Source of the DNA: Stenotrophomonas sp. ASS1
Lineage (GTDB): Bacteria; Pseudomonadota; Gammaproteobacteria; Xanthomonadales; Xanthomonadaceae
DNA length: 64,000 nt
NCBI RefSeq assembly: GCF_004346925.1
Contig: NZ_CP031167.1
Coordinates: 2,252,001 to 2,316,000, forward strand
Direction: 5' to 3'
Of this stretch, positions 47,135 through 56,575 are shown piece after piece (position 1 is the stretch's first letter; each line of letters starts with the position of its first letter). The position numbers were made by a program, and so were the translations under genes. A model generated the notes under the pieces. That model did no database searches. It saw nothing but the letters and a program-made list of their open reading frames with translations, and had not been told where the DNA came from.

Positions 47135-47359
47135 TTACCACTCTGGGCCGAGCAGCTTCTCCACCTCGGTTTCGAGCTTCTTTGCGGCTTCGGCCTGCGA
47201 GGCTACCTTGATGCACAGCCCGGACTGCGCGGGCCCCGGAGTCAACTGGTAGCGGTTGATGGTCCCGCCGCCGTCGCCATCCAGCTCCACCCGGGCCACC
47301 AGGGTTCGGCCGTTGGCATTGAAGATCCAGTCCCGGTATTCGGACATCGTTGATTCCAT
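47135..47359 (-). CDS. Hypothetical small protein
   Basis: A 74-residue ORF, MESTMSEYRDWIFNANG at its N-terminus, with a predicted amphipathic C-terminal helix (ASQAEAAKKLETEVEKLLGP). Composition is protein-like and not that of a GC-rich shadow. ATG 47347 or GTG 47368 are alternative starts. Function unknown. Confidence 0.55.
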   Translation of the reverse strand: MESTMSEYRDWIFNANGRTLVARVELDGDGGGTINRYQLTPGPAQSGLCIKVASQAEAAKKLETEVEKLLGPEW

Positions 47360-47592
47360 GCGTGACACTTTGAGTGGCCTTCACTCTAAGCGGAGCGACG
47401 GTGAAGAGCGCCCGAAGAAAACGTTCGCGGAGCGTGGGGGCCGGGGGCACGCGGCAAGCAGACAAGCATGGGCTGGGCTCCACAGCTCGGGCGCGGCTCA
47501 CGGAGTATGATGCCGCCTTCCCCGAACTGCCGTGATTGCAGCGGGCGCGCTCCTGCGAGGTACGCGTCGGCGCCGCTGAGACACCCCGCCCG

Positions 47593-48840
47593 ATGCTCGT
47601 TTCCTACTCCTCTTTCCTCATCTGGGCGGCCGTGGCCGTTGCCACCGTCGGCCTGCTGTTCCGGCCGTTCCGCATTCCGGAATATGTGTGGGCACTGGGG
47701 GCTGCCCTTCTGCTTCCACTGCTGGGAGCGGTGTCGTTCGGCACGACCTTGCACGCGGTGGCCGAGGGCCGCGATGTCTATCTGTTCCTGGTCGGCATGA
47801 TGGTGCTGGCCGAGCTGGCCCGGCGCGAGGGCCTGTTCGACTGGCTGGCGCTGTACGCGGTCCGCCACGCAGGCGGCTCGGGACGACGCCTGTTCGACCT
47901 GGTGTTCCTGGTCGGCACGTTGGTGACCGTGTTTCTTTCCAACGATGCCACGGCGGTGGTGCTGACCCCGGCGGTCTACGCAGCCTGCAAGGCGGCCCGT
48001 GCCAACCCCCTGCCCTATCTGTTCGTCTGTGCGTTCATCGCCAATGCGGCCAGCTTCGTGCTGCCCATTTCCAACCCGGCCAACCTGGTGGTGTACGGCC
48101 AGCACATGCCGCCCTTGATGCAGTGGCTGGCACAGTTCGCGCTGCCGTCGCTGGCCGCGATCGGCGCCACCTATCTGGTGCTGCGCTGGGTGCATCGGCG
48201 CGAGATCGCGCAGCCGCTGGTGGCGGCGCCGGCGCATCGCCCGCTGACCGAAGGTGGTCGGCTCAGCGCGCTGGGCGTGTTGTTCACCGGCACCGTGCTG
48301 CTGGTGACGTCCGCACTGAATGGCCCGCTCGGCGTGGCCACGTTCTGCGCAGGCACGCTGAGCGTGGCAGTGGTGGCGATGCGCCAAGGGCGCAGCCCGT
48401 TGCCGCTGCTGCGCCATGTGTCATGGGGCGTACTGCCGCTGGTGGCTGGCCTGTTCGTGCTGGTGGAAGCGGTGGCCCAGACCGGTGTCATCCAGGCGGC
48501 GGCCAGCGCGCTGCAGGCCGTAGCGCAGGCATCGCCACACCAGGCCAGCTGGCTGGCCGGTGGCGCGGCGGCGTTGCTGAGCAACGTGGCCAACAATCTG
48601 CCGGTCGGCCTCGCCGCGGGCTCGCTGGGCCAGATGGCCGACCTGCCGGCACAGGCCCGCGCCGCATTGCTGGTCGGCGTGGACCTGGGCCCCAACCTGT
48701 CGGTGACCGGCTCGTTGGCCACGATGCTGTGGCTGGTGGCGCTGCGCCGCGAGGGCGAGCATGTCAGCGCGCTCGACTTCCTGCGCGTGGGCGCGCTGGT
48801 GATGCCACCTGCGCTGATCGGGGCGCTGTTGCTGCTCTAG
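47593..48840 (+). CDS. arsB: ArsB/NhaD-type (ion transporter superfamily) membrane transporter
   Basis: A 415-residue inner-membrane protein with about 11-12 helices. FRIPEYVWALGAALLLPLLG near the start, FLSNDATAVVLTPAVY (about residue 117) and SFVLPISNPANLVVYG (about residue 155) are the ArsB/SLC13 motifs, and the second half repeats them as LLSNVANNLPVGLAAG and VDLGPNLSVTGSLATMLW. It probably exports arsenite or a related anion. There is no ars regulator or reductase next to it, so the substrate is an inference. Confidence 0.84.
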   Translation: MLVSYSSFLIWAAVAVATVGLLFRPFRIPEYVWALGAALLLPLLGAVSFGTTLHAVAEGRDVYLFLVGMMVLAELARREGLFDWLALYAVRHAGGSGRRLFDLVFLVGTLVTVFLSNDATAVVLTPAVYAACKAARANPLPYLFVCAFIANAASFVLPISNPANLVVYGQHMPPLMQWLAQFALPSLAAIGATYLVLRWVHRREIAQPLVAAPAHRPLTEGGRLSALGVLFTGTVLLVTSALNGPLGVATFCAGTLSVAVVAMRQGRSPLPLLRHVSWGVLPLVAGLFVLVEAVAQTGVIQAAASALQAVAQASPHQASWLAGGAAALLSNVANNLPVGLAAGSLGQMADLPAQARAALLVGVDLGPNLSVTGSLATMLWLVALRREGEHVSALDFLRVGALVMPPALIGALLLL

Positions 48841-48873
48841 TTGGGCGTGGTTCGGTCGCCATGACCAAGTTGC

Positions 48874-50526
48874 TCAGCGATCACTCTCCAGCTCGATCAC
48901 CCGGTCAGTCGGGCTCACGATACCGCGCCGATGGGTGATGGCCACCACGGTTACATCGTTCGCCAGTGCGCGGATATGGTCCATGATCTCGCGTTCGGTG
49001 GCCTCGTCCAGCGCGGAGCTTGCCTCGTCCAGAAACAGGATCGCCGGCTCGCCATACAGTGCACGGGCAATCGCGATGCGTTGGCGTTCCCCGCCGGACA
49101 ACTTCAGGCCCCGCTCGCCCACCGTGGTTTCCAGCCCCTCGGGCAGCGCCTCGATCAACGGCAGGATCGCAGCCTTGCGTGCGGCATGCCGCAGCCGATC
49201 ATCATCACGCGCGCGCCCGAGCAGGATGTTGTCGGCCAGGCTTTCGTTGAGCAGGATGACATCCTGCGGAACCACCGCGACAGCGGCATGCCAGGCCGCA
49301 CGGTCGATCCGGGACAGGTCAAGGCCATCGACCAGGATCCGGCCACGCTGGGGATCGATCGATTTCAGGGCGAGCTTGAACAGCGTCGACTTCCCTGCCC
49401 CGGTCGGCCCGATCAGGAAATTGATGCCGCCACGTTCGGCCTCGAAGGACACATCGCTTACCCCGCGACCGTTGCCATAGCGGTGGCTGACCTGCTGGAA
49501 CTCCAGGCCACCGCTTTCCCCGGCGAAGCGCTGGGCATCGGCCACCTGCTGCTCCTCGGGCGCCGCCCACAAGGTGGAAAGCGGAGCCAGCATGCTCCAC
49601 GAGCGCGCGACGTCATCGATCGAACGGGCGATCATCTCGAACGGCATGTTGAGCTGGAGCAGCAGCAGATTGAACAGGACGATGTCGCCGACGCTCAGAC
49701 CGCCGCTCTGGTAGCGCGGCAGCAACAGATGGAAGGTAACGATGAACTCGACCGCCAGGCTGATGCCCAGCAGCGCAATGAAGCCGATCCGCTGCAGTAC
49801 GTAGGCGCGCCAGCTGTCGCGCACCTCCTGGGCCTTCTGCTCGAAGCGCTGCACCATCCAGGCGCTGCCGCCGAACTGGCGCAGCGTCTCCATGGCATTC
49901 ATGGCATTGCCGACGAAGCGCGCGTTCTGCTGGCCGGCCTCGACCGCAGCTTCGCGATGGATGCGTGCGCGCCGGGTAGCGATGGCGGAAAGCGTGACGG
50001 CTACCGTGCCGTAGGCCAGCACGATGGCCACCACCTGCAGGTTGATCAACGCACCCAGCGTTATCAGCGTCAGCAGGATCTGCAGCGCACTGGGAATGAA
50101 GGCCACCAGCCCCAGCTGCACCACGATCTTCAGCGCGCCACGGCCTTTCTCCCCTGCCACCTGCAGCTCGGCGGCGTTGTAGTCCAGGAAGAAACTGTTG
50201 GTCTTCTTCAGCAGGCGGGCGAAGTAGCGGGTACTGGTGATGAAGCCGAGGTTCTCGCCGCTGAGGAACGACAGGTACTGCAACGTGTTCTGCACGGCGC
50301 TGCCCGCGCCCAGGATGATGGCGTAGAGCAGGAATCCCCACGCCAGGGCACTGGCCCCGTCGATAGGCAACCGGTCGATCAGGCGCGAGAAAAGGTACGG
50401 CGCAGCAACGCTGGCCAGGCTGGACAGCACGACACTGCCGGCGATGAGCAGCAGCAGCCTGCGGTCAGCCTTCCAGTACGCGCCCAGGATTTCAGCGACG
50501 GGCGGCGGAACAGCAGTCTTCTTCAT
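48874..50526 (-). CDS. ABC exporter of the lasso peptide cluster (D protein)
   Basis: A 550-residue ABC half-transporter with a fused membrane domain (about six helices, residues 20-310) and ATPase. Walker A is GPTGAGKST, the signature LKLSGGERQRIAIARALYGE and Walker B AILFLDEASSALDEA. It lacks a C39 peptidase domain, as expected for McjD-type lasso exporters. It is divergent from the TonB receptor gene, with a dyad (50561-50578) in the shared promoter. Likely role: secretion of the mature lasso peptide and self-immunity. Confidence 0.8.
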   Translation of the reverse strand: MKKTAVPPPVAEILGAYWKADRRLLLLIAGSVVLSSLASVAAPYLFSRLIDRLPIDGASALAWGFLLYAIILGAGSAVQNTLQYLSFLSGENLGFITSTRYFARLLKKTNSFFLDYNAAELQVAGEKGRGALKIVVQLGLVAFIPSALQILLTLITLGALINLQVVAIVLAYGTVAVTLSAIATRRARIHREAAVEAGQQNARFVGNAMNAMETLRQFGGSAWMVQRFEQKAQEVRDSWRAYVLQRIGFIALLGISLAVEFIVTFHLLLPRYQSGGLSVGDIVLFNLLLLQLNMPFEMIARSIDDVARSWSMLAPLSTLWAAPEEQQVADAQRFAGESGGLEFQQVSHRYGNGRGVSDVSFEAERGGINFLIGPTGAGKSTLFKLALKSIDPQRGRILVDGLDLSRIDRAAWHAAVAVVPQDVILLNESLADNILLGRARDDDRLRHAARKAAILPLIEALPEGLETTVGERGLKLSGGERQRIAIARALYGEPAILFLDEASSALDEATEREIMDHIRALANDVTVVAITHRRGIVSPTDRVIELESDR

Positions 50527-50560
50527 CGGCCTTGTTCCGGCGTGGACTCCACCCTTGAAT

Positions 50561-50578
50561 GATATGCTATAACATATC
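50561..50578. promoter_or_regulatory. AT-rich dyad in the exporter/receptor divergent promoter
   Basis: GATATGCTATAACATATC is an imperfect palindrome with one mismatched pair. Its reverse complement contains ATATGTTATA, the same 10-mer found in the dyad at 59484-59504. It stands out in GC-rich surroundings. Confidence 0.65.
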
Positions 50579-50627
50579 CATTCAGGAGCGACGTCGCCAC
50601 GTCGCAGGCCACTTTCGGATGGGATCG

Positions 50628-53030
50628 ATGGACCGGGGAATGACGAACGTATCCGCTGCCATGCCACGCGCGCTCATGGCCCTCAGTATTGCCGCTGCAC
50701 TGCTGGCCAGCCTGCCCGCACTGGCCCAGAACCCCGGCGATGCCCGGCGTTCGCGGGCCGCAGGCGCAGCACCCGAGGGGCCGACCGCCACCCTGGACAA
50801 GGTGCTGGTGGTCGGCAGCAACATCCGCGATGCCATTGGCGGCGGCGCCTCGCCGATCATCGTGATCGACAAGGAGGCCATCGACCGCACCGGCGTGGCC
50901 ACCGTGCAGCAGCTGTTCGAGAAACTGCCGCAGAACTTCGGCGGTGGCGCCAATGGTGCCAACGTCGCCAACCTTGGCGTCGACCGCGATACCGGCAACA
51001 ACTTCGGCCAGGGCACCGCCATCAACCTGCGCGGCCTGGGAACCGGCACCACGTTGACCCTGATCAACGGCCATCGCGTGACCTCGTCGAACCGCTACCA
51101 GTACGTGGATGTCTCGCTGATACCGCTGAGTGCGGTGGAACGCGTTGAGATCCTCACCGATGGTGCCTCGGCCATCTATGGCACCGATGCGGTCGGCGGT
51201 GTGGTCAACATCATCCTGCGCCGCGACTTCACCGGGTATGAGACCGCTGTGCGTTACGGCGCCGTGACCACCGGCGGCATGGAGGAATACCAGGCCTCGC
51301 AGTCGGCAGGCTGGTCGTGGGATGGTGGCCAAGTGCTGGCCAGCTACGAGTTCCTGAAGCAGAGCAACCTGCCGGCGGTGGACAAGGATTTCTCGAAGAA
51401 CGTGCGGGTCAAGCCGTACGACCTCTACCCCGGTTCGAAGCGCCACAGCCTCTACGTGGACGGCGTGCAGCAGCTCAGCGATGTGCTGACCCTGAACGTG
51501 ACCGGCTCGTTCGCCAAGCGCGAGATGGACACCACCATTTCCGGCACGGCCGACGAAACCCGGTTGTTCCCGCATACGCGCCAGTTCGACCTGTTCGCCG
51601 GCCTGACACTGGACCTTCCGCGTCAGTGGCAGGCGCGCCTGGATTCGGGGTTCGGCAGGAGCGATGTGTCCTATCAGCGCACCACCATCACCGGCAGCTC
51701 GGCCAGTACCGCGCCGCCCACCAATACCAACTCCGAATCGCGTTACCTGGACCTGGTCGCCGACGGTGAGCTGTTCAGCCTGCCCGCCGGTGGGGTTCGC
51801 GCGGCATTCGGCGCGGGCTACCGCCGCGATGGCTATGAACTGATCGATCACCGCGGCCTGGAAAAGCCGCTCGACCTGCAGCGTACCGTGAGGTCCGCTT
51901 TTGCCGAGCTCAACGTTCCGCTGCTGAAGGATCTGCCGGGCGTGCGCAGCCTGTCCCTGACCGCCGCAGCGCGCTATGACGACTACAGCGATTTCGGATC
52001 CACGCTGAACCCCAAGTTCGGCCTGCTGTGGGAGGCGGCCCAGGGGCTTTCGTTCCGCACCAGCTACGGCCGCTCCTACCGGGCGCCGGTGTACCAGGAC
52101 ATGCAGTTGAACAACACCGTGGTGGTGGCGAACGTGCCCAACCCGAGTGCAGCCAATGGCAACACCATCCTGATGATGCTCTCCAATGGCAATCGCGATC
52201 TGGGCCCCGAACGGGCCAAGACCTGGACCGGCGGTTTCTCGTTCGCGCCGCCGTCGCTGCCGGGGCTCAAGATCGATGCGAACTACTACCACATCGAATA
52301 CGCCGACCGTATCGGCAGCGGCTTCGGCGGCAGCTTCCCGTCGCTGTTCCTGCAGTCCACCGCACCTTACGCAGACATCCTGACCACCAATCCCACGCAG
52401 CAGCAGATCCAGCAGGCACGCCAGCTGGGCGTATCGGGGCTGGGCCTGTTCGTCTCGCGCGTGGGGCCGTATGCGTTGCCGCCAGGCATGGACGAAACCA
52501 ACAGCCAGGTGATCCTCGACAACCGCTTCCGCAACAACGCCTTCACCCGGCAGCGTGGTGTCGACTTCAGTGGATCCTATGGCTTCGATGCCGGCCAGAC
52601 CCACATCGGGCTGAACCTGGCCGGGCAGTACATCATCGAGTCGAAGCGGCGCGTGACCAGTACGTCGCCCGAGGTGGATGCGGTGAATTCGGTGTACTAC
52701 CCGGTGGACCTCAAGATGCGCGGTGGCATCGCGCTGAGCCGGCAGCAGGCCGCGGCGGGGATCTTCGTGAACTACGTGGACAGTTATCGCGACCCCGCCA
52801 ATGTCGCCCGGCCCCACGTCAGCTCCTGGACGACCGTAGATCTGAACCTCGCCTACCACTTCGGTGCATCGGCGGACCCGCAGCGTGGCACCTCGCTTGC
52901 GTTCAACGTGCAGAACCTGCTCGACCGGGATCCGCCGTTCATCGTCAACAGCATCAACACCGGCTACGACCCCACCAATGCGACAGCGCTGGGCCGCTTC
53001 CTGTCCATGTCGCTGACCCACCGCTGGTAA
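50628..53030 (+). CDS. TonB-dependent receptor of the lasso peptide cluster
   Basis: An 800-residue outer-membrane receptor. After the signal peptide (AAALLASLPALAQ) comes a TonB box/plug (VLVVGSNIRDAIGGGASPII; VERVEILTDGASAIYGTDAV), then the beta-barrel ending SMSLTHRW. There is no STN domain. The plug type is the Oar/BtuB-like one that ends in AIYGTDAVGGVVNI. I prefer the ATG at 50628 (MDRGMTNVSA); MTNV at 50640 is an alternative. It is first in an operon with three ABC-transporter genes, six bases before the next. Receptors near lasso clusters are thought to bind the peptide or its metal complex. Confidence 0.85.
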   Translation: MDRGMTNVSAAMPRALMALSIAAALLASLPALAQNPGDARRSRAAGAAPEGPTATLDKVLVVGSNIRDAIGGGASPIIVIDKEAIDRTGVATVQQLFEKLPQNFGGGANGANVANLGVDRDTGNNFGQGTAINLRGLGTGTTLTLINGHRVTSSNRYQYVDVSLIPLSAVERVEILTDGASAIYGTDAVGGVVNIILRRDFTGYETAVRYGAVTTGGMEEYQASQSAGWSWDGGQVLASYEFLKQSNLPAVDKDFSKNVRVKPYDLYPGSKRHSLYVDGVQQLSDVLTLNVTGSFAKREMDTTISGTADETRLFPHTRQFDLFAGLTLDLPRQWQARLDSGFGRSDVSYQRTTITGSSASTAPPTNTNSESRYLDLVADGELFSLPAGGVRAAFGAGYRRDGYELIDHRGLEKPLDLQRTVRSAFAELNVPLLKDLPGVRSLSLTAAARYDDYSDFGSTLNPKFGLLWEAAQGLSFRTSYGRSYRAPVYQDMQLNNTVVVANVPNPSAANGNTILMMLSNGNRDLGPERAKTWTGGFSFAPPSLPGLKIDANYYHIEYADRIGSGFGGSFPSLFLQSTAPYADILTTNPTQQQIQQARQLGVSGLGLFVSRVGPYALPPGMDETNSQVILDNRFRNNAFTRQRGVDFSGSYGFDAGQTHIGLNLAGQYIIESKRRVTSTSPEVDAVNSVYYPVDLKMRGGIALSRQQAAAGIFVNYVDSYRDPANVARPHVSSWTTVDLNLAYHFGASADPQRGTSLAFNVQNLLDRDPPFIVNSINTGYDPTNATALGRFLSMSLTHRW

Positions 53031-53036
53031 GCCGCC

Positions 53037-54500
53037 ATGCGCGCCGAAGCCCCTGCCTTGTCCCGGTCCGTCATGGCCATCCAGCAGGCGTTTGCTGTTG
53101 CGGCAACCCAGCTCACGTTGATGTGGCGCGAGCGGCGCGTGCTGTGGCTCGCCCTTGCCCTGTTGCTGATTGCGGGAGCATCGGTGCTCGGTGGTGCTGC
53201 ACGCCTGACCCTGCAGGCGCAGGAGCGCCAGGCAATGAGCGAGGAAGAGGCGCGGCTCTGGGACAGCCAGGGCACAATCGACCCGCATAGCGCCGCACAT
53301 GTGGGGCGTGCCATTGCTGCCCCCGTGCGGCCACTGGCTGCACTGGACCCGGGGCTGACGGATTACCTGGGAACCTCGGTGTTCATCGAAGGCCACGCCC
53401 AGAACCCGGCCCGGCACCGTGCCGTGGATGGTGGCACCGCACTCAGCCGCTTCGAGGGTTTCTCTGCGGCGTGGGCGCTGCAGGTGGTGGCGCCGCTGCT
53501 GATCATCCTGGCCGGGTTCGCGACCCTGTCCGGCGACGTCGCCCGCGAGACGCTGCGCCAGGAGCTCGGCACCGGTGCCTCGGCCGGCGTGCTGATCGGC
53601 GGGCGCTTGATTGCCCTGGCGGCCGCGTCGCTGCTGCTGGTGCTGGCCATGCTGCTGATCAGTCTTCCGGGGCTGTCCATCCAGTACGGCGACGCCACGG
53701 ATCTTGCCGCCCTGCTCGCACTGGCGGCCGCCTACCTGCTCTATCTGGCGGTGTTCTGTGCACTTACCGTGGGGGTGTCCGCACTTGCCGGCTCGGCACG
53801 GACGTCACTGGTCGTGCTGCTCGGCTTCTGGGTGGTGTCCACGCTGCTGCTGCCGAGGGTGGCGCCTGCGGTTGCCGAATCCCTGTACCCGACCCCTTCG
53901 GCACCGGCGTTCAGGACCGGCGTGACCGAAGAAGCGGAGAACGGCGCGGATGGCCATGACCCGGCCGACAAACGCCTTGATGCCCTGCGCACGGCGTTGA
54001 TGGCGCGCTACCGGGTCGACAGCGTTGACGACCTGCCGCTGAACTTCCGCGGTGTGGCGCTGGAGTTTGCCGAGGCCAACTCGACGCGCGTCTACAACCG
54101 CCATTTCGATCGCCTGCATGCCAGCTACCAGCAGCAGGACGCCACCCAGCGCCTGTTTGGCCTTGCCTCGCCGACGCTGGCGCTCCAGTCCTGGTCGCGC
54201 GCCTTCGCCGGCACGGATTTCCCGGCGCATCTGGCGTTCCTGCGCGGCGTGGAGGACTACCGTTATCGGTTGATCCAGGCACTCAACCAGGAAGTGAAAC
54301 TGCACAAGGCACCACAAGGCGGGAAGCATGTGGCCGACATCGCCGGCATCACCCGTTCAGTGCACTACCGGCCGCCGCAACAGACCCTGGCCGGTACCGC
54401 TGCCGCGCAGCGCGGAAATCTCGTCATTCTGCTGGTCTGGCTGATGCTGGGTTGCGTGGTGGTGCTCATCTCCGCTCGGAAGCTGGGGAGATCGCCATGA
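53037..54500 (+). CDS. ABC-2 type transporter permease (DUF3526), first copy
   Basis: A 487-residue permease. A membrane anchor near the N-terminus (VLWLALALLLIAGASVLGGA) is followed by a large extracytoplasmic loop, a cluster of helices (about residues 150-300), a second soluble segment and a final helix (LVILLVWLMLGCVVVLIS). The layout, ending AQRGNLVILLVWL, is that of DUF3526 ABC-2 permeases. The stop overlaps the second permease start by four bases. The two likely form a heterodimer with the ATPase at 55865. Confidence 0.82.
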   Translation: MRAEAPALSRSVMAIQQAFAVAATQLTLMWRERRVLWLALALLLIAGASVLGGAARLTLQAQERQAMSEEEARLWDSQGTIDPHSAAHVGRAIAAPVRPLAALDPGLTDYLGTSVFIEGHAQNPARHRAVDGGTALSRFEGFSAAWALQVVAPLLIILAGFATLSGDVARETLRQELGTGASAGVLIGGRLIALAAASLLLVLAMLLISLPGLSIQYGDATDLAALLALAAAYLLYLAVFCALTVGVSALAGSARTSLVVLLGFWVVSTLLLPRVAPAVAESLYPTPSAPAFRTGVTEEAENGADGHDPADKRLDALRTALMARYRVDSVDDLPLNFRGVALEFAEANSTRVYNRHFDRLHASYQQQDATQRLFGLASPTLALQSWSRAFAGTDFPAHLAFLRGVEDYRYRLIQALNQEVKLHKAPQGGKHVADIAGITRSVHYRPPQQTLAGTAAAQRGNLVILLVWLMLGCVVVLISARKLGRSP

Positions 54501-55852
54501 ACGTTGTGTCGATTGCCCGCTATGAGATCCGCCGATTGCTGCGCGATCGAGCGCTGCCGGTGCTGCTTGTCCTGCTGCTCGGGCTGGGTGCCCACGCCGC
54601 GTGGAACGGCCGCGCATGGGTGGACCAGCGGGAGGCGGCCATCGCCCTGATCAAGCAGGAAGAACAACAGACGAAGGAACGCAGCCGGGCATTCGTCGGC
54701 AAGGCGCCCTCGGTGCTGCCCCGCGCCCAGCCGGTGCTTGCGCCTGCCGCCATGGCACCGCTGTCGATCGGCCAGGCAGACGCCTACCCCTACACCGCCG
54801 ATGTGGTCGCGCTGGGCGATCCGACCCAGCTGCTCAAGCACGTCTGGGCCGACATCGGCAATCCAGCGGCACGGGCTGCGGGACGGTTCGACCTCGCCTT
54901 CGTCATCGTCTTCCTGCTGCCGCTGGTCATTCTCGTGGCCACCCACGATCTGTGGTCCCGTGAGCGCGAGCGCGGCATCGCGGCGCTGGTGCTGTCGCAG
55001 CCGGTGCCGGCAACGCGCCTGCTGGTGGTCAAGGTGCTGGCCCGTGGCCTGGTGGTGCTGCTACCCGCACTGGCCATCCTCCTGGCGGTAACGATCGGGG
55101 CCGGCGCGCGCAGTCCTGCGGGCCTGGCCATGCTGGCCCTGACCGTCCTCCTGTACGGCGCGTTCTGGCTGGCCCTTGCACTGCTGATCGGCTGCCTTGC
55201 CCGGCGCACCACCGAGGCGGCCATCGCCGCCGGCGCGCTGTGGCTGCTGATCGTGGTCATGGCGCCGTCGCTGGCGCTGGCCACGGTGAATCTGATCGCG
55301 CCGCCGCCGTCACAGATGCAGTTCGCCACCGAAGTAAAGGCGATGCAGTCCGACATCGCCACGCGCCAGCGGCGCGAGCATGCGACGTCGGCGCCAGTGA
55401 ATTCGCCGCCCCCCGTCATCTCCGACACTGTGCGCCAGGCCTACGCCGATCGGGTTGCAGCTGACCGGGAACTGGAACGTCTGATCGCCTCGCATGCGCA
55501 GGCCGAGGCCGCACATCGCCAGGTTCTGGACAAGGTGCGGCTGCTGCTGCCGGCCGTCGCGACACAGGACGCGCTCGACCGCATCGCAGGCTCGGATGCC
55601 GACCGCGCGCTCGACTTCCAGGGGCAGGTCCACTCCTTCTGGCAGGCGCGGCGGCTGTTGCACAAGGCCTATCTGGATCGTGACGCGCCGCAGACCTTCG
55701 AAGAGTACGACACCCTGCCCCGCTTCCAGTTCCACGAAACAGCCGGCGTCGCCCAACGTGGTGTCCTGGCCGATCTCGCCGCACTGATCATTGCCACCCT
55801 GCTTGTCCTGCTTGCAGCCGGTGCATTGCGCAGCCGGCTGGCAACGCCCTGA
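54497..55852 (+). CDS. ABC-2 type transporter permease (DUF3526), second copy
   Basis: A 451-residue permease, a paralogue of the preceding one with the same plan: an N-terminal anchor (LPVLLVLLLGLGAHAAWNGR), a large loop, a block of helices (FVIVFLLPLVILVATHDLWS onward) and a C-terminal helix (GVLADLAALIIATLLVLLAA). It is 12 bases from the ATPase gene. Confidence 0.82.
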   Translation: MNVVSIARYEIRRLLRDRALPVLLVLLLGLGAHAAWNGRAWVDQREAAIALIKQEEQQTKERSRAFVGKAPSVLPRAQPVLAPAAMAPLSIGQADAYPYTADVVALGDPTQLLKHVWADIGNPAARAAGRFDLAFVIVFLLPLVILVATHDLWSRERERGIAALVLSQPVPATRLLVVKVLARGLVVLLPALAILLAVTIGAGARSPAGLAMLALTVLLYGAFWLALALLIGCLARRTTEAAIAAGALWLLIVVMAPSLALATVNLIAPPPSQMQFATEVKAMQSDIATRQRREHATSAPVNSPPPVISDTVRQAYADRVAADRELERLIASHAQAEAAHRQVLDKVRLLLPAVATQDALDRIAGSDADRALDFQGQVHSFWQARRLLHKAYLDRDAPQTFEEYDTLPRFQFHETAGVAQRGVLADLAALIIATLLVLLAAGALRSRLATP

Positions 55853-55864
55853 GGAGACGTCCGC

Positions 55865-56575
55865 ATGCTGTCTGCAAAAAGCCTGGTCATGGAACACGGT
55901 GCACATCGGGCGCTGGATGACGTCAGCTTCGAGGTAAAGCCCGGCGAGATCTTCTGCCTGCTGGGCGCCAACGGCGCCGGCAAGTCGACCACCATCAAGC
56001 TGTTCCTTGGCTTTCTGAAACCCACCTCCGGTGCGGCCGAAGTGGACGGTCTCAGTGCGCACCAGCAGCCGCAGGAGGTACGCCGGCGGCTGCTGTACAT
56101 CCCCGAGACCGTGGCGCTGTACGACGAGCTGACCGGCTACGAGAATCTGGACTACTTCGCCCGCCTGGCCGGTGTCGAGGAGCGCTCGCCGGCGCGGCTG
56201 AAGGACGCGCTCAGATCGGCCGGGCTGGCGACCGACGCATTCGGGCGACGCGTGGGCCTTTATTCCAAGGGCATGCGGCAGAAGGTCGGCATCGCACTGG
56301 CCATCGTCAAGGAAGCCAGGGCTCTGTTTCTGGATGAACCCACCTCGGGCCTGGACCCTACGGCGTCAGCCGAATTCCATGAGTTGATCGTGCGGGAACG
56401 CGATCGCGGCACAGCGATCCTGATGGCCACCCACGATCTGTTCCGTGCCCGTGAGGTGGCGACCACGATCGGCCTGATGCGGGCCGGCCGCCTGCGCAGA
56501 ACGCTGGATGCCAGCACGATCACCGCGAACGATCTTGAGAGCCTGTACCTGGAAGAAATGAGCCGCAGCGCCTAG
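55865..56575 (+). CDS. ABC transporter ATPase
   Basis: A 236-residue ATPase for the two DUF3526 permeases. Walker A is GANGAGKST (about residue 38), Walker B is ARALFLDEPTSGLDPTA and the switch histidine lies in MATHDLF. The signature is YSKGMRQKVGIA rather than LSGGQ, common in ABC-2 exporters. Its 3' end overlaps the convergent cyclase gene by four bases. Confidence 0.88.
   Translation: MLSAKSLVMEHGAHRALDDVSFEVKPGEIFCLLGANGAGKSTTIKLFLGFLKPTSGAAEVDGLSAHQQPQEVRRRLLYIPETVALYDELTGYENLDYFARLAGVEERSPARLKDALRSAGLATDAFGRRVGLYSKGMRQKVGIALAIVKEARALFLDEPTSGLDPTASAEFHELIVRERDRGTAILMATHDLFRAREVATTIGLMRAGRLRRTLDASTITANDLESLYLEEMSRSA

Noticed and set aside
48931-50562. 543-residue plus-strand open frame over the ABC exporter gene
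   Set aside because: The ABC motifs are all on the minus strand; the plus translation has no family features.
52028-53290. 420-residue plus-strand frame overlapping the end of the TonB receptor
   Set aside because: Out-of-frame shadow of the receptor and first permease gene.
50523-53417. 964-residue open frame on the minus strand
   Set aside because: It runs antisense through the TonB receptor and permease genes, has no recognisable domain, and is a typical product of GC-rich third-codon bias.
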